Assembly: GCA_021738245.1 (NCBI GenBank)
Contig: JAIPCJ010000022.1
Span: 1-38,294, forward strand
Source: Methylotenera sp.
GTDB lineage: Bacteria; Pseudomonadota; Gammaproteobacteria; Burkholderiales; Burkholderiaceae_C
Direction: 5' to 3'
DNA length: 38,294 nt
A model generated the notes under the pieces. The model saw only the letters and a program-made list of their open reading frames with translations, searched no databases and was not told the DNA's origin. Of the stretch, positions 6,813 through 15,003 are shown piece after piece. The position numbers and the translations under genes are program-made. Position 1 is the first letter of the stretch. Every line of letters starts with the position of its first letter.

Positions 6813-7493
6813 ATGAGAGCAAAGCAAATCTTCAGTGGTGGAACGATCATCAGCATCGGGGCTGGTGGCGCCCAGATCTTCAACGCCGGCGGCGGTCCCA
6901 TGGTGATCGGCAGCGGTAAAGGGATCGTGCAGACGCGCGATCTGGCGGCGAGCTTCGACTGCCTCGAAGTCACTGGATCGGCCGGCATCGATGTGAGGCG
7001 CGGGGATCGCTGCGCGATAGAGGTGCACGGCGAAGATAACCTGGTGGAGTTCCTGGAGACCGAGTTGGTCGGCTCGACCCTTCAAGTTGGCATCAAGCGC
7101 GGCGTGAACTTCACATCGCACCTGCCGCTGAAAGTGGTCGCCACGGCGATGGCCATCAGGGAGGTTGACCTCTCAGGGTCAGGGGATGTTCGGCTCGCTG
7201 GACTGGACCAGGACGAGTTGCGTGTCGAGCTGCGTGGTTCTGGAGATGTCGTCGCCGACGGCCATGCATCGGTCGTCTCGCTTACCCTGCAAGGCTCCGG
7301 CGACATCGACACCCGGCGACTGAGGGCGCGCAAGGCCACGATCAAGCTCCATGGATCAGGCGACGTTCGTGCGTTTGCCAGTGAGGAAGCGAAGGTCCGC
7401 CTGCACGGCTCGGGCGACGTGACGGTCAAGGGCAGTCCCAAGATTCGAGATGCCAAGGTCGCAGGCTCTGGCGACATCGATTTCGACGACTAG
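6813..7493 (+). CDS. DUF2807/GIN-domain-like beta-solenoid protein without signal peptide
   Basis: A 226-residue protein that looks like the DUF2807 (head GIN) family of right-handed beta-solenoids. Six GSGD(V/I) turns occur at residues about 122, 142, 161, 181, 199 and 218, a period of 18-20 residues matching solenoid coils. Most DUF2807 proteins carry a secretion signal or lipobox. This one starts MRAKQIFSGGTIISIGAGG, which has no basic-hydrophobic-cleavage layout, so it may be cytoplasmic. The ATG follows the preceding stop by 13 bases, with only a weak AAG site. It is the last cargo gene before the transposase. Function unknown. Confidence 0.75.
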   Translation: MRAKQIFSGGTIISIGAGGAQIFNAGGGPMVIGSGKGIVQTRDLAASFDCLEVTGSAGIDVRRGDRCAIEVHGEDNLVEFLETELVGSTLQVGIKRGVNFTSHLPLKVVATAMAIREVDLSGSGDVRLAGLDQDELRVELRGSGDVVADGHASVVSLTLQGSGDIDTRRLRARKATIKLHGSGDVRAFASEEAKVRLHGSGDVTVKGSPKIRDAKVAGSGDIDFDD

Positions 7494-7558
7494 CCTTGGG
7501 CATCGCGAACTAGAACAACGAATGCCGGCGGATGAACGCGTCGACCGGCCCTATAGCG

Positions 7559-8938
7559 ATGACCATGAACCTGCTCAACCTTCCCGACTTCAAGGTGCAA
7601 AGGGTTGAGGAATCCGATCACGACTATCACGTCTACGCCGAAGCGTCGAACCCGCCAGGTGGCTGCAATGCGTGCGGCTCGGTCCGCGTCATCGGACACG
7701 GCCGCAATGAGCAGGTGATCCGTGACCTGCCGACCCACGGCAAGCGCCTGGCCATCTACGTCGACACGCGCCGCTGGCGTTGCCAGGACTGCGGCAAGAC
7801 GTTCATGGAGACGCTGCCAGCGGTCAACGCCAAGCGCGAGATGACCGACCGGCTGGTGAAGTGGATCGGCCAGCAAAGCCTGCGGCGGACGTTCGCCAGC
7901 ATCGCCGATGACACCGGGCTGGACGAGAAGACCATCAGGAACATCTTCAGGGACTACGTGAACGAGCTGGAGGCCCAGTTCCGCTTCGAGACGCCGAAGT
8001 GGATGGGCATCGACGAGATCCACCTGATCCGGCCACGCTGCGTCATCAGCAACATCGGCAACAACACCATCGTCAACATGCTCCCCAACCGGGACAAGAA
8101 GACGGTGACGAACTACCTGTACCAGCTCGAAGGCAAGAGCGAGGTTCAGTACGTGGCCATGGACATGTGGACGCCGTACCGCGATGCCGTCCAGGCGGTC
8201 CTGCCCGACGCACGAATCGTCATCGACAAGTTCCACGTCGTTCGGATGGCCAATGACGCTGTGGAGAAGGTCAGGAAGAGCTTGCGCGAGCAGCTCACGT
8301 CCAAGCAGCGCCGCGGGCTTATGCACGACCGATTCGTGCTCCTGAAGCGCGAGCGGGACCTCAACGACCAGGAGCTGCTGCTGCTGGATGGCTGGACAGC
8401 TAATTACCCGGAGCTGGGCGCGGCCTACAGGCTCAAGGAGAGCTTCTACGCTGTCTACGAGGGCTCATCCAGCCCCAGGGCGGCGCTGGCCGCCTACGAG
8501 GCCTGGAGCAAGGCTGTGGTCCCTGAGGTACGCGAGGCCTTCACCGACCTTATCCGTGCGTTCAACAACTGGCAGCCCTTCATCCTGAACTACTTCGAGC
8601 ATCCGGTCACCAACGCCTACACGGAGAGCTTGAACAGCCTGATCCGGGTCATGAACCGGCTCGGCCGTGGCTACTCCTTCGAAGCGCTGCGGGCGAAGAT
8701 CCTCTTCACCGAGGGCGCCCACAAGAAAACGCTGGCCAAGCCCAAGTTCGAGCGTCGCCGCGAGGTCGAGACGCTCACGTCTTACGACCTTCCGCCCGGC
8801 CGCCTTGCCAGGTCGTTCGCAATCCCGATGAACACCAGGTGGCGTGCCGAGGAACCACAGCGGCAGTACGAGCAGCCGAAGAACTTCGGCCCCGACATAA
8901 ACACACTGATCGAGCTGCTGCAGTCAGGCCGGCTCTGA
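7559..8938 (+). CDS. ISL3-family transposase
   Basis: A 459-residue DDE transposase. An N-terminal zinc ribbon (CNAC at 36-39, CQDC at 75-78) and an HTH (SIADDTGLDEKTIRNIF) precede the catalytic domain. The acidic triad is visible as D152 (MGIDEIHL), D202 (VAMDMWTPYRDAV) and E356 (NAYTESLNSLIR), all intact. The start at 7559 (MTMNLLNLP) fits the family; an upstream ATG at 7532 is in frame. The stop lies two bases before the right inverted repeat, as expected if this protein mobilises the whole element. It may be transcribed from the cargo promoter, because only about 65 bases separate it from the DUF2807-like gene. Confidence 0.95.
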   Translation: MTMNLLNLPDFKVQRVEESDHDYHVYAEASNPPGGCNACGSVRVIGHGRNEQVIRDLPTHGKRLAIYVDTRRWRCQDCGKTFMETLPAVNAKREMTDRLVKWIGQQSLRRTFASIADDTGLDEKTIRNIFRDYVNELEAQFRFETPKWMGIDEIHLIRPRCVISNIGNNTIVNMLPNRDKKTVTNYLYQLEGKSEVQYVAMDMWTPYRDAVQAVLPDARIVIDKFHVVRMANDAVEKVRKSLREQLTSKQRRGLMHDRFVLLKRERDLNDQELLLLDGWTANYPELGAAYRLKESFYAVYEGSSSPRAALAAYEAWSKAVVPEVREAFTDLIRAFNNWQPFILNYFEHPVTNAYTESLNSLIRVMNRLGRGYSFEALRAKILFTEGAHKKTLAKPKFERRREVETLTSYDLPPGRLARSFAIPMNTRWRAEEPQRQYEQPKNFGPDINTLIELLQSGRL

Positions 8939-8940
8939 CG

Positions 8941-8969
8941 CCTCAAACACAGCCAAATCCGGATACCCG
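8941..8969 (-). repeat. Right terminal inverted repeat of the ISL3-family element
   Basis: Reverse complement matches 3395-3423 at 25 of 29 positions, with the outer 16 identical. It follows directly after the transposase stop codon. Confidence 0.85.
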
Positions 8970-9697
8970 TCAATGAAAGCCAGCACCGACGGTCAGTGCT
9001 GGCCAGCGCCTGCAGCCTGGTCGGGCGAGATGCTCGACCCCCACGCGCAACCCATTTCCAGCCGGCTTCTCTGCCGCGGCTAGCGCTTCTGGAAGCGGCA
9101 TTGTTATATGCGTTCGCCCTGAACTCGTCGAGGGGCACTGGCCTGGGCGAGCACAGCGTGATGGGCGGGCAGCAACGCGTCGCGGCCCGATTGCTGTCAC
9201 CTTACGGCCTCGATCACCCATGTGAAGAGTCTCACGCGCGCGCGGCCCTCCGCACAGCGCAACAGTTCTCCATGTCGCAAGCCGCTCCCACGGCACGAAG
9301 CATAGTGATGGCTGGCCGACACGGGGCACCAGGACCGTAGCTAACTAGTGGAGGTGGTGCGGCACTTCCCAGGTGCAGCTGACCAAGACCAATTATCGAG
9401 ATTTACCAAGAATTATCGCGACTGCCCCAGGCCGCCCGTCAGTTCACAGGCGACCGGGCTGATCGGTCAGCTATTCCGAGCCAATCGCCCGCCCGTCCCG
9501 ACAGCTAGCCTCGAGGCTTACTCAGGCGCGTCCGTGGAGATATCGCCAACATTGGTGTGTATCGAAGCAGGTCTGGACGCGTCAGCTCCAGGCCCGCCGA
9601 AGTACGGATGAGCACATAAGTCGTTGATCCAGCTTACTTTTGGCGCTTGCTACTCAAAAGCGAGCGTGGGGGTGAATACATTGCTACCGCCTTGGCG
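8970..9697. other. Gene-poor stretch between transposon and efflux adaptor
   Basis: No frame here reads like a protein I can support. There is a 7-bp perfect hairpin (CCAGCAC/GTGCTGG, 8980-9002) beside the transposon end, and a pair of direct repeats at about 9383-9420. No tRNA or integrase is visible. Given the missing pump gene next door, this is probably DNA left by deletion or earlier insertions. Confidence 0.5.
9383..9420 (+). repeat. Tandem imperfect direct repeat around AATTATCG
   Basis: Two copies of a unit of about 20 bases (ACCAAGA, then AATTATCG and GA) lie side by side, with AATTATCG at 9391-9398 and 9411-9418. Exactly 20 bases (about two helical turns) separate the copies, an arrangement seen in operators and recombinase sites. 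No associated gene is recognised. Confidence 0.4.
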
Positions 9698-10897
9698 TTA
9701 CTTCGAGGCGGCGGAGGCCGGGGCGGGCGCGGGGGCGGCGCCTGGCGCGCCGGGCTGCGGTGCCGGGATGGGCATGCCCTTGTCGTCCACCTTCAGCACC
9801 TGCGGCGTGACCGGAGCGCCGGGGAAGGCGCGCAGCAGGCCGTCGACGATGACGAGCTCGCCCGCCTTCACGCCGTCAACCACGCGCATGCCGTCGATCA
9901 GGGCGCCGGGGTTGACCGGGCGGGGCTGCACGATGTTGTTGGGGCCGACGACCAGCACGATCTTCTTGGTCTGGTCGGTGGTGATGGCGCGGTCGGGCAC
10001 CACGACGCCGCTGTAGGTGGCGCTGCCGCCGAGCTTCACGCGGGCGTACAGGCCCGGCGTGAACTGACCGCCCTTGTTGTCGAACACCGCGCGAGCGCGG
10101 ATGGATGCGGTGGCCGGGTTCAGGCGGTTGTCGACGAAGTCGAGCTTGCCGGTGTGCGGGAAGCCCTCTTCATTGGACAGGCCCATCTGCACGACGGTGG
10201 AGGCCGGCTTGGCCGCGCGCATGTAGCGCAGGAAGGTGGCTTCGCTGGCGTCGAAGTAGGCGTAGACCTTGTCGCTGGAGACCAGCGTGGTCAGCACCGG
10301 GTCGCCCACGCCGACGAGGTTGCCGGGCGTGACGTTGGCGCGCGAGGTGCGGCCGGAGACGGGCGCGGTGACGTTGGCGTACTCGACGTTCAGGCGCGAC
10401 TGCACCAGGGCGGCCTCGGCGCCCTTGAGGTTGGCCTCGGCGCTGCGCAGCGCGGTGCGCAGCTGGTCGATCTCCTGCTGACTGACGGCATTCACGGACA
10501 CCAGCTTCTCGGCACGGGCCAGGTCGGCGCGGGCGAGTTCGGACTGGGTCTTGAGCGCGGCGACCTGCGCCTCGGCCCGGGCCACCTCGGCCTTGAAGGC
10601 TCGGGCGTCGATGGTGAACAGGGGCTCGCCCTTCTTCACGACCTGGCCTTCCTTGAAGCGCACCGCCTCGACGGTGCCGGCCACGCGGGCGCGCACCTCG
10701 ACCGTGTCCGGCGCCTCGAGACGGGCGGTGAATTCGTCGAACTCCTGCACCTCGCGCTGCGTCGCGGGCGCCACCGACACGGGCGGCGGGCCACCCGGGC
10801 CGCCATGGCCGCCAGCGCCATCAGGCTTCTGGCCACACGCGGCCAGCAGGGCCAGCAGGACAGGGGTCAGCGTGAACGCGAGGTTCTTTTTCATCAT
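9698..10897 (-). CDS. RND efflux periplasmic adaptor (membrane fusion lipoprotein)
   Basis: A 399-residue AcrA/MexE-type adaptor that would bridge an inner-membrane RND pump and an outer-membrane channel. The signal peptide ends in a lipobox (LLAAC, Cys21), so it is probably lipid-anchored. A barrel-sandwich half (VEVRARVAGTVEAVRFKEGQ) precedes the helical hairpin (about 105-180). The second half (VTAPVSGRTSRANVTPGNLV) and a beta-barrel follow. The tail is Ala/Pro-rich. The ATG pair at 10897 has GGAG upstream; longer starts lack support. The usual downstream pump gene is absent: after the stop there are 0.7 kb of gene-poor DNA and then the transposon. The adaptor is therefore an orphan here. 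Confidence 0.92.
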   Translation of the reverse strand: MMKKNLAFTLTPVLLALLAACGQKPDGAGGHGGPGGPPPVSVAPATQREVQEFDEFTARLEAPDTVEVRARVAGTVEAVRFKEGQVVKKGEPLFTIDARAFKAEVARAEAQVAALKTQSELARADLARAEKLVSVNAVSQQEIDQLRTALRSAEANLKGAEAALVQSRLNVEYANVTAPVSGRTSRANVTPGNLVGVGDPVLTTLVSSDKVYAYFDASEATFLRYMRAAKPASTVVQMGLSNEEGFPHTGKLDFVDNRLNPATASIRARAVFDNKGGQFTPGLYARVKLGGSATYSGVVVPDRAITTDQTKKIVLVVGPNNIVQPRPVNPGALIDGMRVVDGVKAGELVIVDGLLRAFPGAPVTPQVLKVDDKGMPIPAPQPGAPGAAPAPAPASAASK

Positions 10898-10999
10898 GCA
10901 GGGCTCCAAGCAAGCGCGCGACTGTAACGAGATCACTGTGTCAGAAACATCGCCAACTTGAAATGCTGCTGACAGCGAATGGCAACAATCGGTCGCCCA

Positions 11000-11036
11000 A
11001 AGAAAAGCCGCCCGCACTGTCGTGGGGCGGCTCTTT
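11000..11036 (-). terminator. Rho-independent terminator downstream of the POT transporter
   Basis: An 8-bp perfect stem (AGCCGCCC at 11006-11013 with GGGCGGCT at 11025-11032) is followed on the minus strand by TTTTCTTT. It would stop transcription from the peptide transporter before the adaptor gene. An A-rich flank on the other side makes it partly bidirectional. Confidence 0.75.
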
Positions 11037-11110
11037 GTCAAAAGGCCGGCGTCGCCTGGCCGTTCATCCAGCGACTCCCACGGAACCGGCTTCGCCGGGC
11101 CGTCGGGAGT

Positions 11111-11138
11111 GCCCCCTTGAGGGGGCGGCCGTCAGGCC
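11111..11138. repeat. REP-like GC palindrome pair
   Basis: GCCCCC-TTGA-GGGGGC is immediately followed by GGCC-GTCA-GGCC, just past the transporter stop codon. Such GC palindromes recur between genes in related Burkholderiales. There is no T-run, so it is not itself a classical terminator. Confidence 0.45.
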
Positions 11139-11150
11139 GTAGGGGGTGGT

Positions 11151-12704
11151 CTAGTGCACGCCGTGCATCCACTTTTTCATCATCGGGTTCAGCAGCATCA
11201 GCACGACGCCAGCGCCGATGGGGATCACCGTGAAGATCAGGAAGAAGACCGACATCGAGTACTGGCTGGAGATGGCGTCGATGTAGGAGCCGGTGGAGCC
11301 GGCGATCTTGTTCGCGATGGCCGAGTTCAGGAACCAGACGCCGAACATCAGGCCCAGCAGCCGCGTCGGGGCGAGTTTGGAGATGTAGCTCAGGCCGACC
11401 GGCGACAGGCACAGCTCACCCATGGTGTGGAACAGGTAGGCCAGCGTCAGGAACATCATGCTGACCTGCGCCGTCTTGGCGCCTTGCGGGATGCCGGACG
11501 AGCCGTAGGACAGCACGGCAAAGCCCAGGCCCAGCAGCACCAGGCCCACGCCGAACTTGACGGGGCCGGACGGGTTCCAGTGCTTTTCCCACATCTTGGA
11601 GAACATCGGCGCCAGCACCACGATGAAGAAGCTGTTGAGCACGCCGAACCAGGTGGCGGGCACTTCGCTCTGATCCATCGCGAACTCGCGGCCCAGCATC
11701 CACAGGCACAGGCCCCAGATGATGGCGAAGGCCACGCCCAGCGAGAGGTTGGCCATCGCGTAGCGGCCGCCGGTGGAGCGGTAGAGCTTGAACAGCAGCC
11801 AGGTCAGGATGGAGGCCGGCACCAGCGTCATCGCGGTGTTGACGATCTTGAAGACCAGGCCGCTCGTGCCGACCAGGGTACGGTCGGTGTAGTCGGCCGC
11901 GAAGATGGTCATGGAGCCGCCGGCCTGCTCGAAGGCGAACCAGAAGAAGATCGTGAAGAACGAGAAGACGAAGATCGCCTTCAGGCGGTCGGCCACCACG
12001 TGGGCCGGCGTGTCGTCCAGCTTCTCCTCGACGACCTTCTTGGTGGCGTCGATCTTGTCGCCGATGCTGCCGAACAGGCCCTGGCTGAGCCAGAACTGGA
12101 TGGCGCCCAGGATCATGAACACACCCGCCAGGCCAAAGCCCAGGTTCCAGCCGATCTTCTCGCCGATGTAGCCGCACAGCGAGATGCCGAAGAAGGCGCC
12201 CGCGTTCACACCCATGTAGAACAGCGTGTAGCCGCCGTCGCGGGCGCCTTCGTTGTCCTTGCCATAGAGCTGGCCGACGATGGCCGAGATGTTGGGCTTG
12301 AACAGGCCGGTGCCGATGATGACGAGGCCCAGGCCGATGTAGAAGCTCGTCACCGTCTCCAGAAACAGCGCGACGTGGCCGGCCGCGATGATGAAGCCGC
12401 CCAGCAGCACGGAGCGACGGGTGCCGAGCAGTCGGTCGGCGACGTAGCCGCCCAGGATGGGGGTGAAGTACACGAACATCGTGTACCAGCCGTACAGGTT
12501 GGTGGCGTCAGCCCGCGACCAACCCCAGCCGCCCTTGCTGGCCTCGGTAACCAGGAACAGCACGAGCAGGGCCCGCATGCCGTAGTAGGAGAAGCGCTCC
12601 CACATCTCGGTGAAGAACAGGACGAAGAGCTGGTTGGGCTGGCCGAGGATGGTGGCCGGTGCCTGCGCGGTGCGCCCGGGTTGGGCGGCGGTGGTGGTAG
12701 CCAA
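11151..12704 (-). CDS. POT/PTR-family proton-coupled peptide transporter
   Basis: A 517-residue major-facilitator protein of the POT family (DtpA/DtpT type), importing di- and tripeptides with protons across the inner membrane. The family signature FFTEMWERFSYYGMRALL lies at about residues 30-47, with the ExxER-type proton site. GTGLFKPNISA marks TM4, and 12-14 hydrophobic helices are evident. The start codon is TTG at 12704, because no upstream ATG is in frame. The ribosome site is weak, so poor initiation may limit expression. It is followed by a clear minus-strand terminator, so it is monocistronic. Confidence 0.93.
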   Translation of the reverse strand: MATTTAAQPGRTAQAPATILGQPNQLFVLFFTEMWERFSYYGMRALLVLFLVTEASKGGWGWSRADATNLYGWYTMFVYFTPILGGYVADRLLGTRRSVLLGGFIIAAGHVALFLETVTSFYIGLGLVIIGTGLFKPNISAIVGQLYGKDNEGARDGGYTLFYMGVNAGAFFGISLCGYIGEKIGWNLGFGLAGVFMILGAIQFWLSQGLFGSIGDKIDATKKVVEEKLDDTPAHVVADRLKAIFVFSFFTIFFWFAFEQAGGSMTIFAADYTDRTLVGTSGLVFKIVNTAMTLVPASILTWLLFKLYRSTGGRYAMANLSLGVAFAIIWGLCLWMLGREFAMDQSEVPATWFGVLNSFFIVVLAPMFSKMWEKHWNPSGPVKFGVGLVLLGLGFAVLSYGSSGIPQGAKTAQVSMMFLTLAYLFHTMGELCLSPVGLSYISKLAPTRLLGLMFGVWFLNSAIANKIAGSTGSYIDAISSQYSMSVFFLIFTVIPIGAGVVLMLLNPMMKKWMHGVH

Positions 12705-12783
12705 GATATGAACCGTCAGAAATCAGGGTGGCGGCGATTGTCACCTTCGCTTCAGGCGCCTCACCCCCTGGCAAACGCCAGCT

Positions 12784-14271
12784 TCACGCCCCCGCAGGCA
12801 GGGGCTCGGCCCGCAGCCGGCGCAGGTAGTCGAGCACCCCGCCGGCCAGGATCAGGTAGAGCGCCGTGTTGGCCAGGATGCTGACGAACGGGTGGCTCTT
12901 GACCGTGAAGATGACCAGCGGCACGAAGGCGACCGACAGCCACAGCGCCAGCCGCCAGGCCGCGCCGCGCGCCTGGATGAAGGCCAGGCCCATCAGCCAG
13001 GTGAGGTACCACTCCTGGTTGCAGGCGTTGGCCAGCACGAAGTAGGCGAGGGTGGTGGTGAGGCACAGCTGCACGCAGGCCTCGAACGGGGCGCGGCGCA
13101 GCCGCGGCCAGAACGCCAGCAGCAGCACGGGGTAGCTGACGATGAACGCCCGTTGCAGCACCTGCCCGTAGTCGGACAGCCCATGCGCGCCGCCCACCAG
13201 CAGATGGATCAGGTGATGCACGCTGTTGCGGTAGACGTCAAAACCGCTGCTCGCCATGCTCGTGAACTTGGCCACCGACCCCGGATAGACCAGTTGGGCG
13301 CCCAGCGCGACCACGGCGAATCCGGCCAGCAGGCGCAGGCTCGGCCCCACCGGTGGCCGGCCCTCGCGCCTGGCCTGGCACCAGGCCGCCGCCACGAAGG
13401 CCGGCAGGAACACGACGGGAAAGTACTTGCAGCTGAACGCCGCCCCCAAGGCGGCGCCAGCGCCGAACCAGCCGCCTCGGCGCAGCAGCAGCAGCGCAGC
13501 CAGCACGCAGAAATTGGTCAGGTGATCGTTGTGGGCGCAGGTCAGCACGCTGAACAGGATCAGCGGGTTGGCGCCATACGCCAGCAGGGCCACCCGCCGC
13601 CAGGCGGCCGGCGCGAGCTGGTAGACCAGCCAGCAGTTGCCGGCATGCAGGGCCAGGAACACCCCCTTGAACAGCGCAAGCGCCAGCTTCTCGTGGCCGC
13701 CCGAGAGCAGAGCGACCGCAGCCGCCAGCTTCTGGAACACCGGCCCGTAGGGCGTCACCCCCTGAAGGAAGGGCGCGAACACATTGGCGAACATCGCCTC
13801 CGTGGCCGCACCCGGCACCCGGGCCATGACGTCGACATACGGGTTCAAGCCGTAATGCGCCTCCAGCCAACCCGTGCCGACGTAATAAAAGACATCGGGG
13901 CTCACCCAGGGCAGGCCCAGCGCGAACACGAGGGACAGCGCCGCGATGCAGCGCACGACCGAGCGGTTCGACCACGCCTCGGGCGCCACCATCAGCCGGC
14001 GCACCAGGCCCAGATACAGCAGGCCCAGGCCCGCCATCAACACGGCCTGCAGGACCCGCCCCCACAGCACCGCGTCCACGGCCCAGGGGGTGCCGTCGAA
14101 CAACCCGAGAAAGTAGTCGAACTCGAAGCGCGTCAGCCGCAGCGGCGATGCCCACCACAGCCGCGCCGAGACGGCCATCGTCAGCAGGGCCAGCACACCG
14201 TAAGCAACCGCCCAGCGGCGCAGAGCGGGCGCGGGGTGGGCGACAGTGGATGGGGAGACAGCGGATGTCAT
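12784..14271 (-). CDS. GT-C fold membrane glycosyltransferase (GT87/DUF2029-like)
   Basis: A 495-residue polytopic membrane protein with about 10-12 hydrophobic helices. The region SPDVFYYVGTGWLEAHYGLNPYV, followed by the TPYGPVFQ motif, is characteristic of polyprenol-phosphate-dependent GT-C mannosyltransferase-like proteins. The acidic residue in the first periplasmic loop is the expected catalytic site, and CAHNDH plus SCKYFPVVFLP are further conserved-looking stretches. It would transfer a sugar from a lipid donor to a periplasmic acceptor. Donor and acceptor cannot be told. It lies 79 bases upstream of the POT gene on the same strand and 37 bases after the first L,D-transpeptidase-like gene, so a cell-envelope cluster is plausible. 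Confidence 0.75.
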   Translation of the reverse strand: MTSAVSPSTVAHPAPALRRWAVAYGVLALLTMAVSARLWWASPLRLTRFEFDYFLGLFDGTPWAVDAVLWGRVLQAVLMAGLGLLYLGLVRRLMVAPEAWSNRSVVRCIAALSLVFALGLPWVSPDVFYYVGTGWLEAHYGLNPYVDVMARVPGAATEAMFANVFAPFLQGVTPYGPVFQKLAAAVALLSGGHEKLALALFKGVFLALHAGNCWLVYQLAPAAWRRVALLAYGANPLILFSVLTCAHNDHLTNFCVLAALLLLRRGGWFGAGAALGAAFSCKYFPVVFLPAFVAAAWCQARREGRPPVGPSLRLLAGFAVVALGAQLVYPGSVAKFTSMASSGFDVYRNSVHHLIHLLVGGAHGLSDYGQVLQRAFIVSYPVLLLAFWPRLRRAPFEACVQLCLTTTLAYFVLANACNQEWYLTWLMGLAFIQARGAAWRLALWLSVAFVPLVIFTVKSHPFVSILANTALYLILAGGVLDYLRRLRAEPLPAGA

Positions 14272-14308
14272 GGGCCGCGCATGCTACGGCCTCACGGGCA
14301 CCGGGTCG

Positions 14309-14911
14309 TCAGCGGGCGGCCAGCGCGGCGGTGACGGGACCGCCGCCCGCGAGAACGGGTTCACGCTCCGGCAGGATGTAAACCAGGCTGGACCCCGACC
14401 CGAGCGTCGGCAACACGACCTGATCGAAGAAAGCTGGATCGACCGCCACACAACCCAGCGTGATGCGCCGGTCTTCCACCCGGGCGGAAGCCAGACGCTC
14501 CGGGCGCTGCTGGCTGGCGGGCGCCGGCCGCAGGCGGTGGATGGCGAGGTGGGCGTCGTAGTTGAACCAGACGATGCGCTCGCCGTTCAGGTTGCGGCCC
14601 GGCTGGGCCTCGAATCGGCCGGCAGGCGTCACACGCTCGGCCGGCCCCAGTGCCGACGGATCCTTGCCCCGCGCACTGGCCGGCTCGACGTCACCGGGCG
14701 TCAGGCCCAGCAGCACCGGCGCACGGCCGATGAGGTGGCCCTGGGCGTCATGCACCGACAGGGTGGCGCTGCGCTTGTCGACGATGGCAAAGGGGCGGCC
14801 GTCGTGCTGGTCCGCCAGCACCGGTCGCGAGATGACCTCGGCGCCTGCGCTCATGACGCTACAGGCGGCCCACAAACCACCGCCCAGCCACTTGAAACAC
14901 CTGCTGCCCAC
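14309..14911 (-). CDS. L,D-transpeptidase-like (YkuD) secreted protein with altered catalytic motif
   Basis: A 200-residue protein with a signal peptide (about residues 1-24) and one YkuD/ErfK-like domain. RPFAIVDKRSATLSVHD opens the fold and TPAGRF is the conserved core. AIHRLRP holds the first His, and RITLGCVAVD holds the Cys. In typical enzymes the motif is (S/T)HGC(I/V)(R/N). Here His is replaced by Leu and the final Arg/Asn by Ala, so peptidoglycan cross-linking activity is doubtful. It is a paralogue of the next gene upstream and lies beside it. Confidence 0.85.
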   Translation of the reverse strand: MGSRCFKWLGGGLWAACSVMSAGAEVISRPVLADQHDGRPFAIVDKRSATLSVHDAQGHLIGRAPVLLGLTPGDVEPASARGKDPSALGPAERVTPAGRFEAQPGRNLNGERIVWFNYDAHLAIHRLRPAPASQQRPERLASARVEDRRITLGCVAVDPAFFDQVVLPTLGSGSSLVYILPEREPVLAGGGPVTAALAAR

Positions 14912-15003
14912 GCGCGACGCCCCTTCCGGCGGGAGGCGGCACCTTGCCGCACCCGCTGGCGGGCAGTCTAGGCAGACTGCCGTCTCACCAGCAGGTCAGG
15001 AGT

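Larger units (their letters stand above)
3395..8969 (+). mobile_element. ISL3-family transposon carrying nine passenger genes
   Basis: A 5575-bp unit bounded by inverted repeats. The outer 16 bp (CGGGTATCCGGATTTG) are identical at both ends, and the match extends to 25 of 29 positions. The right repeat begins two bases after the stop codon of an ISL3-family transposase gene. All genes inside run toward that transposase, with gaps of a few to about 60 bases. Simple ISL3 elements are roughly 1.3-2.5 kb, so about 4 kb here is cargo. ISL3 members with passenger genes are known (ISPpu12 is one). The 8-bp flanks (TCAAAAAT and TCAATGAA) match at only five positions, so the expected 8-bp target duplication is degraded or absent. 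The insertion lies between the chemoreceptor promoter region and gene-poor DNA. Confidence 0.82.

Noticed and set aside
9053-9150. Possible integron attC-like core (GTTATAT) in gene-poor DNA
   Set aside because: It does not fit the GTTRRRY core, no matching inverse core was found, and no integrase is near.
11154-12884. Long plus-strand open frame opposite the POT transporter
   Set aside because: Antisense shadow rich in His, Gln and Asp; the minus strand encodes a clear transporter.
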